Source: Roridomyces roridus (taxonomy: Eukaryota > Basidiomycota > Agaricomycetes > Agaricales > Mycenaceae). From it: a stretch of DNA of 64,000 bases. The position numbers were made by a program, and so were the translations under genes. This document shows positions 1 through 11,634 of the stretch, in pieces (the first letter of the stretch is position 1; each line of letters opens with the position of its first letter). The notes beneath the pieces are model-generated. The model was not told the DNA's origin, did not search any database, and worked only from the letters and a program-made list of their open reading frames with translations. Location of the stretch: assembly GCA_029378245.1 (NCBI GenBank), contig JARKIF010000002.1:434001-498000 (forward strand), read 5' to 3'.

Positions 1-275
1 TTGAACAACCCGTAACCCGTGCGGGTCAGACTCAAGCCATCAATTCGCGTCGGAACTCGATGGAGAGGTTACTGTGCAGTGTTTTGAGGGCATAAGACCT
101 TGCTTACCGCTTAAAAGAGCACTCCAGAGCGTCTTCCAGGCACCAGCGTCGCAGAATACGCCCCAAAACCCGTCAAATTACGGGTCGGGTCATGACCCGT
201 ACCCGGTGGCACGGGTCGGGTTTGTCGCGGGTACGGGTGCGGGTCGTCGTCTGACTACCCGCGGGTGACCCGTGG
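1..275. repeat. ACCCG/CGGGT-rich repetitive segment
   Basis: Positions 1-25 and about 165-275 are packed with ACCCG and its complement CGGGT in both orientations, giving many short inverted and direct repeats. No convincing coding frame is present. It looks like the end of a GC-rich non-autonomous element or minisatellite cut off by the window edge. The bases from 276 to 571 show nothing I can name. Confidence 0.4.
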
Positions 276-571
276 TGAACACTAATGCAAGTTCGAGGTC
301 GTAACTGGCTCAGTTGGTTGTTTCGGCGTGTTTTCCGATCAACGGATCATCACTTGACTTGCCCAGCAATGCCCACATTCCTTCAGCCCTTTCTCTACGC
401 TGCTCTAAACCTGACGGCTCCGGGATCACGACCCATATCGATGGAAATTCGTCCGGCGCTAGCAAAAACTTGAAAGCAGCTCGTCAAGTACTCTGCGAGT
501 CGGACGTCCGTGTGCTCACTGCTCGTAATATTCTTCCCTGCGCAAGTGCTCCAGCCTCCGCCTCTGCGTCG

Positions 572-1063
572 GTGCGGATACGTGGAGAGGTGCATCGACT
601 AGTCGCGCCCCGGGACAAAAAGTACCAGTCCAATTTCGTCAAGGTGCCGCACCTACTTATTTTCGACCACCCACACGCTGGCAGATCTTCATTTTGCCCC
701 GGATTAGTTCAGGAACTACAAAGTCGTCTACCGGCGCTGCGCCGTCCTGTTCTTCTGCGTCTGCGTCGACGCAAACGATGACTGGCATATCTCGAGGCGA
801 TACATTTCTTCCCCGCTATCTCTCTTTCGCTGCGCATGATTCTGAGAGCCGACCCACAGATCTTTTCTTCGACGACGTATGCGAGCTGGATCTCGTCTTC
901 AACTTCTACAATGTGTGTTCCATCCTCCCTCCATACTTCGCCCATTACATTCGCGCTGCAGGTCCACGCCATCCTAGACGAGATTTTCCTGGCAGGGGAG
1001 ATCGAGGAGACGAGCAAGGACATGGTTCCGGCACGGCTTGAAGAATTAGAGAAGTTGGCATGA
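572..1063 (+). pseudogene. AP-2 complex sigma subunit, truncated pseudogene copy
   Basis: The sequence matches exons 3 to 6 of the intact AP-2 sigma gene at 17608-18307. Recognisable pieces are [20 protein letters not shown] near 575, [11 protein letters not shown] near 880 and [16 protein letters not shown] near 970-1020, ending at TGA 1061-1063. Exons 1 and 2 are absent, intron borders are eroded (a segment starting GTGCCGC replaces the normal GTGCGC donor), and the [18 protein letters not shown] region is out of frame. No intact adaptin can be made from it. Confidence 0.8.
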
Positions 1064-1689
1064 GAATCCGGGTGGTTGGAGGTGTGTAAGTTAGTTCAGG
1101 TGCGTTCTCATCTTCTGCGCACTTGCCTGTTGACGCCGATTCCACTCCTTGCAAGCCGGCCTTGATTGGACACTGCTGTACTTGTCTCGTCATGACTTTC
1201 CGTGCTTTACCTCCGAGGTAGCCGCGTCGGCATGCCACACAGCTCTTGGATTCGATTACCTGCCAGCCCGTTTGATTATACACTGCTGTATTCTGCAAAT
1301 GGACTTTGCGGTGCACTTTCGTCTTCGGGACTTCCCCTCCTGCCCGGATAATTGAATTGAATCCCGTCGCCTGGTCTTGATTCGACATCCTCATCGGTGG
1401 CAAGGCTTGCTTTCCCGCCGGGAAACCCAGTTGCGCAATGCTGTATAATCGACTGCATCGCATCGTGGCGCCGCTTTTCAAGCTGTTTGATTACGGGTAC
1501 TTTAACAGCCCTGCCGCGCGGTGGCGGACAGGGTCCTGACAGTCCGGTTTCATTTCAAAAATAAGCCACTTGAACTTCCTTTGGAACACTTGTGGCTGTT
1601 GCACTGCCGCCCTGGATACGTATATCAAGCTGCTGTTTCCCAGACTCCCTGCTTTCTTCCCCCACCTCTGTTATCCCTCATACCCAAGT

Positions 1690-2266
1690 ATGGATCCAAT
1701 CACAGTTACCACAACGGTCATCACACTGGCAACTTTCATCAAGGACCTCATTGAAGTTGGCCAGAGTATCATGGACTCTATAGAAAAGGTCTGTATTTAT
1801 ATTTTATCTTCATGGATGGTGGCTGATCTGGAAGTAGGTGTCTGAGAATCGGCGACAGCTCCGGGACCTCACAAATGAGATCCGTCGGTCTCTGGCTGAT
1901 ATTGCCAACCTTGTCCGAGGATGTGAAGATGAATACATGGCACCAGCTCTCTTGGGTGCTTTGGGAGACTTGAAGGCGTAAGTATTGCAATTTGATCTTT
2001 GAGTTTCTGAAAGTAAGGCTTATTGCAGGGAGATGTTACATGTTCTTCAGGTGTGCCAAGACACCATTATCAAACAAGAGGAACATGGACTACGGGCTCT
2101 AAGGTCCCAGTACAAGATGTGGAGAATGCGAAACAAAATGGAGAGCAAGATTTGGCATTTGAAGGAGCATGTCATGAGCTCTTACATGAAATTCATAGTC
2201 AGTTGCTCAAATCCGAAAAATTCTGGATGCTCAGTGTTAGCAGGCATACTCAACTGCTCGGAATGA
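1690..2266 (+). pseudogene. 5' exons of the left TPR gene, cut off by a +1 frameshift
   Basis: Three exons are visible: 1690-1788, 1838-1977 and 2029 onward, with introns at 1789-1837 and 1978-2028. Spliced, they begin MDPITVTTTVITLATF and continue through SENRRQLRDLTNEIRRSL and a basic coiled-coil-like stretch (QYKMWRMRNKMESK). In the right-hand paralog this frame runs straight into the part equivalent to the 2313 ORF. Here one extra base around 2213-2230 shifts the frame and translation would stop at 2264-2266. The N-terminal 90 residues look like an amphipathic helical bundle of the kind found at the N-terminus of fungal NLR-like or HeLo/MLKL-like proteins; that assignment is inference. 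It is either a real lesion or a sequencing error. Confidence 0.6.
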
Positions 2267-2312
2267 GCAAAGGACTGCAAAAATTGACAGGGCAACTGAT
2301 CATGTTGAAGAA

Positions 2313-5087
2313 ATGGCTTCCACCACAGTGAACACCACTGTGCGCATTGAGCAGACAGTTGTGGTAAACCACACCGAGAATCAAGTTCGGCTGCAACGCC
2401 TTGAAGGCATGATGGCCCGTGTCCTTTGTGAGGAGAAGTTTGGCCAAAATATCATGAACCAAACAATGAAGATCATATCAGCTGTAAGTACTGTGTTCTT
2501 ATATAGTATTTTGGATTCACATTTCATTCAGGATACAGAACATGCAACTCTGGAGTCACAATATCTTTCAGTCTCAGTAATGAGCCTTATTGATCACATC
2601 CATCTGTCATTTACCAGCGGCAAACTGACCATAAGAAATGCGGATGATATACCAGCTATTGGTGCACCCCATTTTGCACAACCCACTTCATCCAGAAATG
2701 TGCTGTATGACATTCTTGGCATGATTATCTTGTGCAATAACCCTGGCCAATTTGAACTCCAGTGGAGAGACATCAAATTTGGTGTCGGTGTAGATCTGGG
2801 CCAGATATACAGAACCTCAGAGGCTATATGTTGGGACAACTGGGCCCTCAAGATGTTCACTCATGTGGCTGAACTTGGGTGGGCAGCACAGATGGGCCCT
2901 TGGATTTTGTGGATGCAGGATAAATTGGCTGTTGAACACAACAACCAGGGAAATTATGCCCTCTCTCTTCAAACCAGTGAACAAGGACTTCAGACATGGT
3001 CGGCTTTGCAATTAGATTGCCAGCGCACATATGTTGAGGAGTCAGGGTGTGCCATTGTGGCTGCAAGGGTTGCCCATATGCTCAGTGACAGTCTCCTGAA
3101 GCTCAGGCAGACTGATCGATTATCTGAGGCTATAGCTATTGCTCAAGAGGCTGTTGCTCTATCCCAGCCACTCATGAAGCAACTCAATTTGAGCGCAGAC
3201 AGACAGATACAGCAGTGGACTCCGGAAGAGTTTGTGGCTTGCATATCATTCAACAGTTTGGTAGTCCTAGGACGTGCCCTTGCTTCAAGCAATCAACATA
3301 TTGAAGCTTTTGAAGCCACAAAGAAGGGATTCAGTATTTTACCGGCATTGCACTTCTCAGGCTATATGCTTAAACCAGATGGAGAATCTGTTGATGGATT
3401 TATTCATCAGTTATGCAATCTTGCAGAAGCAGATCAACTTTCTATTTCAATGCTTGCGGACACTATCATTTTATTCCGTGACCTTGTGCATTTGTGCCCT
3501 GAAAGTTTTTCTGCCCTATTCCTGCATCTCATTGGGGCTTATCTGTATCTAACCCAACCAGACAGTATCATTGACATGAGGGGTTTGCGGATATTCTTGG
3601 AGCAGGCTAATAGCAAGAAGACTCTGGGGGACAAAGTTCCTACCTTATCACTCCATGCTGGCAACCACCTTAATTTGTGTCAAGGTGTGAGTGTTGAAGA
3701 AATTATTCAGATCTATCTGAACACAAAGTTCGCCGGACTTTTCATCAATAATCTGATTCAAGATGTCTTCCATCTAGGCTCTCATGATGCCATAGCTGCA
3801 CTGTACCACACTGGATCCTCCTTGACTGGTTCAACTTTGAACCCAGACTCAGAGTATATGTGGCTTGTTCTGCTCCGCATGATGGAACCAGTTTTTAGGG
3901 CTGTGCCACCATCTGAGCATAAAATTTTCTTGGACGTGATGGAATCACTCCTTGTCCATTGGAAAGTTGAACAGGCAGCCCATTCAAATGAAGTACACAT
4001 CTGGTCCCCTGCCGGTTTGGAGCGGGAGGCTGAGTTGGCCCTATGTTGGTGTTATTGGTGGGCTGGATCACTTGATGAAGCATGGGCTAAACTGGATAAA
4101 CACACTAAACAATATGCTGGCAGTCACACCGATCTTGCATTTGAAGTTCGGGAAAAACAATCCTTGTACTTCCGTATTCTCTATGATATGGGTGAACTGC
4201 AAAAGGCAATAAATTTCGTGGCATCTGCCAGTGATCCAGAAGGACATAGGACCCTGTGGAAATTTCAGCATCTACTAGATCAGATACGCATTCTCACACG
4301 CACATTAAGGAATAAGGAAGCACTTTTTCTTTTACAACACCAGCGAGATTTGTATGCAGTTGACTTGGACAATCATTTGGGCAGCATTCTGCTCTGGTGC
4401 AAGATAAGAAGTCTCATTGAACTCGCCCGAGTTCTTGAAGATCTGGGTAGTCGAGAAGCAGCCCTGAAGGAAGCCAAGCAAGCAACAGTATTAAGCCGGT
4501 TGAATTTGAAAGCTGAAGTGCGACTTGACTTCCTAGTACGCAGTTATATTGATTCTCTCGTTGTTTTGGGCGACTGTCTTGCTGCACTTAATCAAGATAC
4601 AGAAGCACTAGTCAGCATTCAAGAAGCCGCACAGTTGTATGATAAGCACAAGGCAGGCCTGCTAAGGTGTCCCAATTACATAAATGGGCTCCGAGGCCAA
4701 CATCTGGGTGCAATGTGTTTTCACTCACTATCACTCCGATTAGCAACTCTTGGTAAGCTAGAAGAAGCACTTGAGAGTGTCAAGCAATCCATTGAGGTGT
4801 GCAGAGAGCTAGTTTCACTGGCTCCAGTTGAATCACCATTTCTTGCGACCATTCTCCGAGATCAAGCATCAATAATGTGGCAATTGGAACGCCGAGAGGA
4901 GTGTTTGGCATCTTGTGAGGAAGCTGTTGATATCTTGCGCAAAGTATCAGAGACAGAAACCTACTTCCTTCCAAGGCTCAAGCAGGCATTGAACAAGCTG
5001 GAAGGATATCTCAAAGACCATGGCCAAACTGCGAGGGCTGAAGCTGTAGCCTCAGAATTGATAGAGGTGCAGAGGAAGATTGATTGA
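2313..5087 (+). CDS. Large tetratricopeptide-repeat protein, NLR-like architecture, left copy
   Basis: A long open core of 924 codons. Helical repeats of TPR type recur along the whole length, for example YALSLQTSEQGLQTW, SEAIAIAQEAVALSQ, VLGRALASSNQHIEAFEATK, LGDCLAALNQDTEALVS, RLATLGKLEEALESVKQSIE and QLERREECLASCEEAVDILR. Such repeats normally bind protein partners or sense ligands. A 48-bp segment at 2484-2531 has perfect GT-AG intron ends and a branch-like A-rich 3' part; the right paralog removes the equivalent segment, but here it is a multiple of three without a stop, so it can be retained or spliced. The full ancestral protein also had the N-terminal exons at 1690-2266, now out of frame, so translation may start at the ATG at 2313. 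The frame ends at TGA 5085-5087, where a 4-bp insertion cuts off the acidic tail found in the paralog. Repeat identity is firm; an immune or cell-death role is a guess. Confidence 0.75.
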   Translation: MASTTVNTTVRIEQTVVVNHTENQVRLQRLEGMMARVLCEEKFGQNIMNQTMKIISAVSTVFLYSILDSHFIQDTEHATLESQYLSVSVMSLIDHIHLSFTSGKLTIRNADDIPAIGAPHFAQPTSSRNVLYDILGMIILCNNPGQFELQWRDIKFGVGVDLGQIYRTSEAICWDNWALKMFTHVAELGWAAQMGPWILWMQDKLAVEHNNQGNYALSLQTSEQGLQTWSALQLDCQRTYVEESGCAIVAARVAHMLSDSLLKLRQTDRLSEAIAIAQEAVALSQPLMKQLNLSADRQIQQWTPEEFVACISFNSLVVLGRALASSNQHIEAFEATKKGFSILPALHFSGYMLKPDGESVDGFIHQLCNLAEADQLSISMLADTIILFRDLVHLCPESFSALFLHLIGAYLYLTQPDSIIDMRGLRIFLEQANSKKTLGDKVPTLSLHAGNHLNLCQGVSVEEIIQIYLNTKFAGLFINNLIQDVFHLGSHDAIAALYHTGSSLTGSTLNPDSEYMWLVLLRMMEPVFRAVPPSEHKIFLDVMESLLVHWKVEQAAHSNEVHIWSPAGLEREAELALCWCYWWAGSLDEAWAKLDKHTKQYAGSHTDLAFEVREKQSLYFRILYDMGELQKAINFVASASDPEGHRTLWKFQHLLDQIRILTRTLRNKEALFLLQHQRDLYAVDLDNHLGSILLWCKIRSLIELARVLEDLGSREAALKEAKQATVLSRLNLKAEVRLDFLVRSYIDSLVVLGDCLAALNQDTEALVSIQEAAQLYDKHKAGLLRCPNYINGLRGQHLGAMCFHSLSLRLATLGKLEEALESVKQSIEVCRELVSLAPVESPFLATILRDQASIMWQLERREECLASCEEAVDILRKVSETETYFLPRLKQALNKLEGYLKDHGQTARAEAVASELIEVQRKID

Positions 5088-5265
5088 CACAACACCGCCG
5101 GAGCCTGAATTCTTGTTCTATGATTTCAGACAGGATAAGCTGGATTATGAGGCGGAATCGGAGGAGGTGGAATCGGATGGAGACAACGAGAGCGCGTATG
5201 AGACCGCAACCGAGGAATCCGGCGAAGAGTACGAGGATGCGACCGACGAAATTGGGCAGCGATAA
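5085..5265 (+). pseudogene. Detached acidic C-terminal tail of the TPR gene
   Basis: The frame reading TPPEPEFLFYDFRQDK followed by a run of Glu, Asp and Ser residues to the stop at 5263-5265 matches the C-terminus of the right paralog (PPEPEFLVYDFRKD and an acidic end). A net 4-bp insertion near 5082-5095 puts it out of frame with the main ORF. It could only be translated from a new ATG at 5080 that overlaps the upstream stop. Confidence 0.55.
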
Positions 5266-5310
5266 GTAAGTATGAGATTCAGAAGTTCTTGAGTGGTAAA
5301 TTATTGCCGG

Positions 5311-6017
5311 TATGGATTGTATTAAGTATATTTCTATTATTCTTCATCGGGCGGAAAGGGCGAGGACGCAGATGAGTTGCGCGTGTTTACTATTAGCTTG
5401 CAAGGCTGCAAATGAGGAGACAGCTACAGATAGCATTCTCGAAGTTGTCAGTTGACTCGTGAGCTTCGGATGGCGTATGTTCTGTGGCTTCGTGTATCCT
5501 TCGTCCTTTTCGCATGCACGCAGCCTGTAGGACGGAGGGACTTGATGATCGGCCGAGCGTGGAAGTTGGGAAAGAGAACGACTCGGATCATAACAAGGGG
5601 CACGCAGATCAGGAGCTGTCAACATCGGGTTGTCGTGAGAGACTTTCGGGTCAACACTGATGCGACTGATCGTTCCCGCCAAAATTGACGTGATCCGATC
5701 AAATCATTACGTAGGGAGGGATGTCTGACCTCGAAAACTTTCTTTGAAAGTTGCTCAGAATGTCTTGTTATGCACAAAAAATATTGGCATCACTGGACTT
5801 CCTTTTTGGGATGTCAAAACTCTCTCACGATACCCAATGTCTGACATTTCTGATCTGCGTGCCCCTTGGATCATAATCAGATCAATCACACTTGCTCTCC
5901 GTCGCCACCATCCTCAACGGCACAACCCGTTTTTTTCGCATGCAAAACCAGCTAGAAAGGAAATAATCGACGCAGAACTCTTCGTCTAACCCCGAATCTC
6001 GATTTCAGCATCTATAA
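5311..6017. other. Intergenic region, no gene recognised
   Basis: This gap lies between the end of the duplicated arm and the start of the tRNA thiouridylase gene. Short ORFs on both strands have no recognisable motifs. It should contain the promoter of the thiouridylase gene; a TATAAATG string sits directly on that gene's ATG and is too close to act as its TATA box. Confidence 0.4.
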
Positions 6018-7610
6018 ATGCTCTGCGCCCGGGCAATCCTCAAGCGGACGCTGAGCAGCGCGTTTTCGCGCCATTCCTCGACGCAATTGCCCCAGAAGGG
6101 CGACCAGGGTACACAACCCCCTCCTCTTTCCTTCAAAATTCTCATCTCATTCGAATTCAGTCGTGCTTGGAATGTCCGGCGGAATAGACTCTTCCGTCTC
6201 CGCCAAACTTCTCGCTGCCCAGGTCAGGCTTATTTTCACGCGCCCGCTATCACGCTCTTAATCCTCTGGCCTCAGGACTACGATCTCTCCGCCGTTTTCA
6301 TGCGGAACTGGGACACCCGAGATGAGTACGGCACATCGGAGAAAGGCTGTGAATGGGAGAAGGACTGGGAGGACGTCCAAAAAGTCTGCAAGGTCTACGA
6401 TATCCCGTGTCGAATGGTGCGTCCGTCCTTTCCTAGCTCATACCGAATGCTTACCTTGCAGATTGATCTGTCCAAAGAATATTGGAATCGCGTCTTTGAA
6501 CCTTCGCTGAGGCAGTGGGAATACGGGACGACGCCCAATCCTGACGTTTGGTGCAATAGGTGAGTTGTCGGAGGCACAAAACGCTCGTTGTCCTGATTCT
6601 CCTCCAAGGGAAATCAAATTCGGAGCCTTGCTGGAACGACTGCCACACAGCAGCAGTGGAAAACCACCATGGCTCGCCACGGGTGCGTTCCAATGCCTCC
6701 CTCTTACCCTGGCTGATACGCTAATCCAGGTCATTATGCCCGCAAGGACTGGTCAGGCTCTCGACCTCGCCTACTCCGCTCACTGGACCGAGTGAAGGAC
6801 CAATCCTACTATCTTTCCTCGATAACGGAGGCTGGCCTAGCTCGCGCACTCTTCCCCATCGGCCATCTCACCAAAACTGACGTACGGAATATCGCTCAGG
6901 AGGGTGGGATACCCGACTCTGTGCTCGAGCGCGAAGAGAGTATGGGGATATGCTTCATCGGCGAGAAGAAACGTACAGATTTCAAGGACTTTATCGGTAA
7001 GACTTCCGTCTCTCCTGATCCCCTACCATATCTCAAGCTCCAGACAGCCTCGTACATCACCCCATCTCCTGGGCCAGTCAAACTGCTATCGACCGGGGCG
7101 ACCGTCAGCGAGCATAACGGTCTCTGGAACTTTACCATCGGCGAGAGAACAAGGTTGCTCGGGATGCCGGAGAAGATGTACGTCGTGCAGAAGGACATTC
7201 CGTCCAACACCATCTACATCGCTCCGGGAAGGTAGGTATCCTCAGCCTTCTACACCTTCAAGTCATGCTCACCTGAATCCAGCGACCCAACACTATACTG
7301 CAATACCGTCCAAGTTCGAGAGTTTTCGTGGATCTGGGCAGACACCCCCCCCGCAGGTATCACCACCGAGCACGGCCTTCGACTATCTGCCCAGATTCGA
7401 CATCGTATGCGTGGCGTCTCCTGTACCGTCAAAATGTATTTCACCTTCCCTCTGCTCGATCTGCTTACTGACGTGATAAGCAGGGATGACAACTCCAGCG
7501 TCCAAATCACCTTTGACGGGCCGCTCAAAGGCGTAGCCCTCGGTCAGGTCGCTGCCATCTGGGACGACGACTGGTGTTTGGGATGTGGGGTAATCACAGA
7601 GGTAGAATAG
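6018..7610 (+). CDS. SLM3: Mitochondrial tRNA-specific 2-thiouridylase (MnmA/MTU1 family)
   Basis: The enzyme thiolates U34 of mitochondrial tRNAs for Lys, Glu and Gln. The spliced frame starts MLCARAILKRTLSSAFSRHS, a basic, Ser-rich mitochondrial presequence. The PP-loop that binds ATP is SGGIDSSVSAKLL near 6170-6220. DYDLSAVFMRNWD and PNPDVWCNR/EIKFG follow, with the first catalytic Cys split from EIKFG by an intron after 6559. KDQSYYLSS near 6800 and ESMGICFIGEKKR near 6940 carry the second catalytic Cys. The C-terminal beta-barrel part ends GPLKGVALGQVAAIWDDD, WCLGCGVI, then stop at 7608-7610. About six short GT-AG introns interrupt it. It ends 75 bp from the convergent acyltransferase gene. 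All key residues are present, so it should be functional. Confidence 0.93.
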
Positions 7611-7685
7611 ATGGGTAGACATATGTTCACAAACCATTACATCCAGATAGTGTACCTCTACTCCCATATAATAGATTCCAGTGGC

Positions 7686-10009
7686 TTAACCACTCGACGG
7701 CGACACAGGCGACATAAGCTCCCCATCCGTGTCAATGTCACTCGAAAGCGCCGCCCAATCCCCCTCACTACTTTTCCTCACATCCCGCATAAGAGGAATC
7801 TTGGCCCCCCGATCCTTCAAAAACGCAATAACCTCCCTCGCCTCGCGCCACCCCTGCTCCTCCTGCGTCACCGCACCCCCATCAACGCCCAGCGTCTCCA
7901 CCGGCACAGAAACATCCACACCACCATATTGACGCGCAAGATGCACGCTCGCCTTGAGCTTCTTCAACCCCCCATCCTGCGCCCTCAACTGCTCAAAAAA
8001 CTCGGCAAGCGCACGTACAGCCTCCCCGCGCGCTCTCAGCACATGACGCATGATTCGCCTTGAGGGCGGACGGCGTTTAGGACGTGCTTGGACCGGAGGC
8101 TCTTCCTGAGACGCAGGCGCGAGCTCTGGAACCAGAGCCGAGGGGAGGACTGCAGGCGGTGGTTTGGGTGTTCCGGGCATAGACGAAGGCGCTGAGGACG
8201 GTTTGCTGATGAAGTCGCTCTCTTTGGGGAAGACGGGGGTGGTGTAGGGCGTGAGGGCTGCGATGGGGAATTCCCAGGCTTTCGGGGCCCAAACGCCCAT
8301 GATGACGCGCCAGGTTGCGAGGAGGCGTTTTGCTCTGCAGAAAAGATCAATAGGGTGAAAGGCGGGTGCTAATGAGAACGCACTGTTCGTAGGTATCTGT
8401 CGGAGGGAATCAGCATGAATACCAAGTCGATAAAGCGACACTAACCATTAATCATGGAATCATGATACCTCGCAAAGAGCCACAGCGTCGCCACCGCCAA
8501 CAACGCGCCCGCCCTCGTATACATGAACAGCGACCACAAAAAGAAGAACGCGGTCGGGTACACGAGCAGCATCGACAAAAGCCCAAAGACGAGCTTATTC
8601 TGCGCCTGCGTCTCTTCTTCGTCTTGGGCCAAGCGCGCACCGAAGCGGGCCATGATGTACATGGGCAAGTACATCAACAGAGGGATGGCGAAGAACGGCA
8701 GCCGGACGACGGTGTAGAACGTATCGCGTAGGAGAATCAAGACCGTATATAGGCGGCTCGGAAGTGGCGTGGGGGTATTGGGGTCAAGCGTACGGGGAAG
8801 CGGGAGGTTGGAGAGCACCGAGTTGGTGAGATGCGTGGACTGAAGGAGCGAGTAGTATTCCAAAAGATGGCGCTTCACGGACTGGAAGTTTGGCGTCGGA
8901 TTTGGCGTGGAAAAGATATCGACGAGACTAGGGAACTGTTAGCTGCAGCGAACGAGTGGACGGACTAGACGACGAACGTTTGCGAGATGGGGACGAATTC
9001 ATCGAGATTGATCGACCTGTCGCCTTCCCACATGATATCGCGAGCCATACGGGCGGCGTATAGAGTGTCCCAATCAGGGCCGTTTATGGTCGAGGAAACG
9101 AGAGTAGCCTCGATGGCTTTTGTGAGACGCTTAACAGCGGCTCTCGGTTCGCCCTCCACCTCGGAGCAGAACTGCTCAAAGTATGGGTCCATTGTGATCG
9201 GGCGTCCGAATCTATTGGGTGTCAATATGATCCAGAGAGAGAGAATGGGAGGACCCACTCTACAACGACCTGCAAAACAATTAGTTTTGGAATAAGACAC
9301 ACACGAAGCAGAGACTCACATTACTCCGATACTTGGTTTTATTCGTGTACACAATCGCAGCAGGGACGATAACCACCGGCTTCTGGCTCTTCTCCGGGTT
9401 CGCCTGTATCCACTTGGTGTACTCCAACGCAGCCCACGCAGCGCCGTCCTTGACCTGCATAATACGCGGCTCGGTGTAGCTCGTGCCTTCAGGAAATAAA
9501 GCGACGGCGTATCCCTTTTGCAGTGCCTCGAACGTGCCTTTGAACAAGATACGCCGGTCTTTGGACTTGCGGTCGACGGGGATGTTCCCAGAGGAATACA
9601 GGATGTAGCTGACGAGCGGGTTGGCGAATAGGGAGGCTGTCTATTCGATGAGACATGTGGGCGGTAGAGATGCGCCACGCACCTTTACTCCAGTAGTTCA
9701 ATATCCTGCCATACGGAAACGTATATGCTAGAAAGTCGTCAGCCCAGAGCACCCCATTCAGCCCTCAGATTACGCACATAGCATTATAGGATCCACCATC
9801 ATATTATGGTGCGTCGAGGTCCTGTCCGACTCGTGAGCATACGCGTCCACCGACTGCACACGACCAAGCCACGTTTACACGATGATGGGCCCGTCCTTCG
9901 GGACATGTTCTCCGCCAATGATATGGACTTCGGTGAAGAATGAGGCTGCTGCTGCACTAGACATCCAGCGCAGGGCGCGGTGAGCGAGTTGGAGCTCGCC
10001 GGAAGCCAT
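7686..10009 (-). CDS. SCT1: Glycerol-3-phosphate (dihydroxyacetone-phosphate) O-acyltransferase, SCT1/GPT2 type
   Basis: Catalyses the first acylation step of glycerolipid synthesis at the ER. On the minus strand exon 1 encodes a segment ending EHVPKDGPII; after an intron at 9822-9878 comes THHNMMVDPIML, the PlsC-type HX4D catalytic motif. Next are SYTFPYGRILNYWSK, SGNIPVDRKSKDRR and ALFPEGTSYTEPR (acceptor-binding motif), then KPVVIVPAAIVY. Two hydrophobic blocks follow (8450-8760): RLPFFAIPLLMYLPMYIMA and a longer pair after LVFGLLSMLLVYP. The C-terminus is a long Pro-rich, hydrophilic tail typical of the fungal enzymes. I chose the ATG at 10009 because it leaves a normal N-terminus; an in-frame ATG at 10150 would add 47 residues and crowd the upstream nuclease gene. 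Which paralog (SCT1 or GPT2) it corresponds to cannot be said. Confidence 0.9.
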
Positions 10010-10236
10010 GTTGTCTTGCCGGGCGAAGTGAGAGTTGAATCCGAGTTGTGGGGGGAGGCCGTTCCCTGACGCGACGAATGGGAGGTCGGGAGAGTAGAAG
10101 GGGCCGAGGAGAGGGCGAGGATGAGTGGTGGTGGATATCGAAAAAGCCAAGCTCGTGATGCCGTGATCTAGGAACCGAAAACGGTCCCTCGAGAAAGACT
10201 ATACATTCAAAACATCTACAGAGTACAATTCACATT

Positions 10237-11597
10237 CTAAAAGTCCAAACGCAATCCCCGCGTCCACGCCTTGGCCTCCTCCTCGTCCTCAAACTCGGCA
10301 AAGAAATAATTCAGAATGCCCGCAAGTCGCAGCCCAGCCTGGGCAAGCAGCTTCTCGACGATCCACTCCTTGGCGATGACACCAGAGTACTCTGGCGTGT
10401 CGAGCTCGAGGTAAGGGCCACCTTCAGCCATGACACCGCCGACGAATCGGCCCGTCTTGTCGACCATTGCGAGTTCGTCGGCAATTGAGTGAGAGTGGTG
10501 GTGCGAGGAGGCGGAAGCACCGTCGAGACGCGTAGTATTGTACGGCGGCTCGTCGAGCGCTTTGGGCCACACGATCTCGCAGTTGAGTGCGTGGATAGGT
10601 TGCGCCCAGTGGTACGGACAGATAAGATCGTCATCCGTGTCGTCAGCAGCACCCATAGCTAGTGTAACGCGGTTCCACACAATCAACGCCTGCTGCCAGA
10701 GACCGCCGAGCGAGGTGGGAAATATGAGCGGGGCGCGGGCGGGCGCGGGACATTCGAGCCACTGGGGAATCTCGTTCTGCCACTTGCCCAGCACGCCCTC
10801 CCACATGATCATTCGGACGTAAGAGTCGTAGATCGTCCCGCGCAGCGCAAACTCGATCTTTTCGGATGGGAGAGGCCTGTTGTACTTGTACGGCACAGAA
10901 CGAAGGGCCTTTGCAATGAGGAGGCCGTCCCAGAGCGAATGCAGGTCTATACGGAGTTAGCACAAGTCAATGAGAGAGGCCGCGTAACGTACTCGTCTGT
11001 CGCCCATTGAATAACACCTTGTCCGAATTGCCGCCACGGTCGCGCCCAGTGAGATGGAGCGGCATATGCAAGTCGCCCATGAAATGAATGAGGAACTTGA
11101 GCGCCTCATTGGCCAGCTCAGACTGATACGCCGAAGCCCTCCCCTGCTTGGAGTAATACACCACATCCTCGAGTATATTGGTGACATTACGGATGCCGCC
11201 AAGGACATTTCCACCTTGCTTCCCCGCCCAGCCTCGACTACCAGGGAACGCACACGTTTGTGATGGGTAGTCGTCTAGGGCGCCCACGTAGTGCAGGGCC
11301 GCAGACCAGCGCATCTTGTAGCGTAGCTTATCTGCCCACGTCGACGGGGGTGCCAGGTGGCATTGCGGTTCGTTGGGATTCTTGGACGTGTAGTTGAGAA
11401 CCTCGCACATGGTCGGCATGACACTCGGGTGAAGATGAATCTGCGCTATGGTCGCTGCAATTTCATGGCCTAGAGGGACAATGAGAACGATAGAGGGGCG
11501 TGCTGGACGACGACGAACCAGCAGCACCCCAGGCAACAGCGCTGGTAGTGCATCCAGCGATAACCACGGCAGCGGCGGCAAAGAGTCTAGGTAACAT
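10237..11597 (-). CDS. Secreted S1/P1-type single-strand nuclease
   Basis: A zinc-dependent nuclease of the S1/P1 family, acting on single-stranded DNA and RNA and releasing 5'-mononucleotides. Exon 1 (11519-11597) encodes a signal peptide, MLPRLFAAAAVVIAG..., cleaved before the mature N-terminus WGAAGHEIAATIAQ, whose Trp and His are zinc ligands. The 49-bp intron 11470-11518 splits GAAG/HEIAA. Further motifs are SALHYVGALDDYPSQTC, FLIHFMGDLHMPLHLTGRDR (His/Asp ligands) and, after a 46-bp intron at 10947-10992, NLHSLWDGLL, the last ligand pair. Potential N-glycosylation sites are visible (NYTS, NVTN). The C-terminal region contains a His/Ser run, SSHHHSHS, and is longer than in P1 nuclease. 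A TATTTAA box lies about 40-48 bp upstream. It is probably a nutritional or virulence-related secreted enzyme. Confidence 0.9.
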
Positions 11598-11634
11598 AGC
11601 GGTCGAGTTTGAAGCCTCTGGGGGCTTGTACGAG

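Larger units (their letters stand above)
572..5310 (+). repeat. Left arm of inverted duplication 1 (AP-2 sigma remnant plus TPR gene)
   Basis: This segment reappears, diverged, on the opposite strand at about 11990-18101. Gene order is the same in both arms: AP-2 sigma coding sequence, about 0.6 kb of non-coding sequence, then the TPR gene and its 3' flank (a motif reading TTCTTGAGTGGTAAATT is shared just after both TPR stops). The arms differ by many substitutions, small indels and one transposon in the right arm, so the duplication is not recent. Confidence 0.85.

Noticed and set aside
1149..1355. Short frames between the AP-2 sigma remnant and the TPR gene
   Set aside because: The inverted counterpart at 17100-17560 does not conserve the frames; it is shared non-coding sequence.
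10009..10150. Upstream ATG extending the acyltransferase by 47 residues
   Set aside because: The extra residues show no family similarity and would leave only 86 bp to the nuclease stop; kept as an alternative start only.
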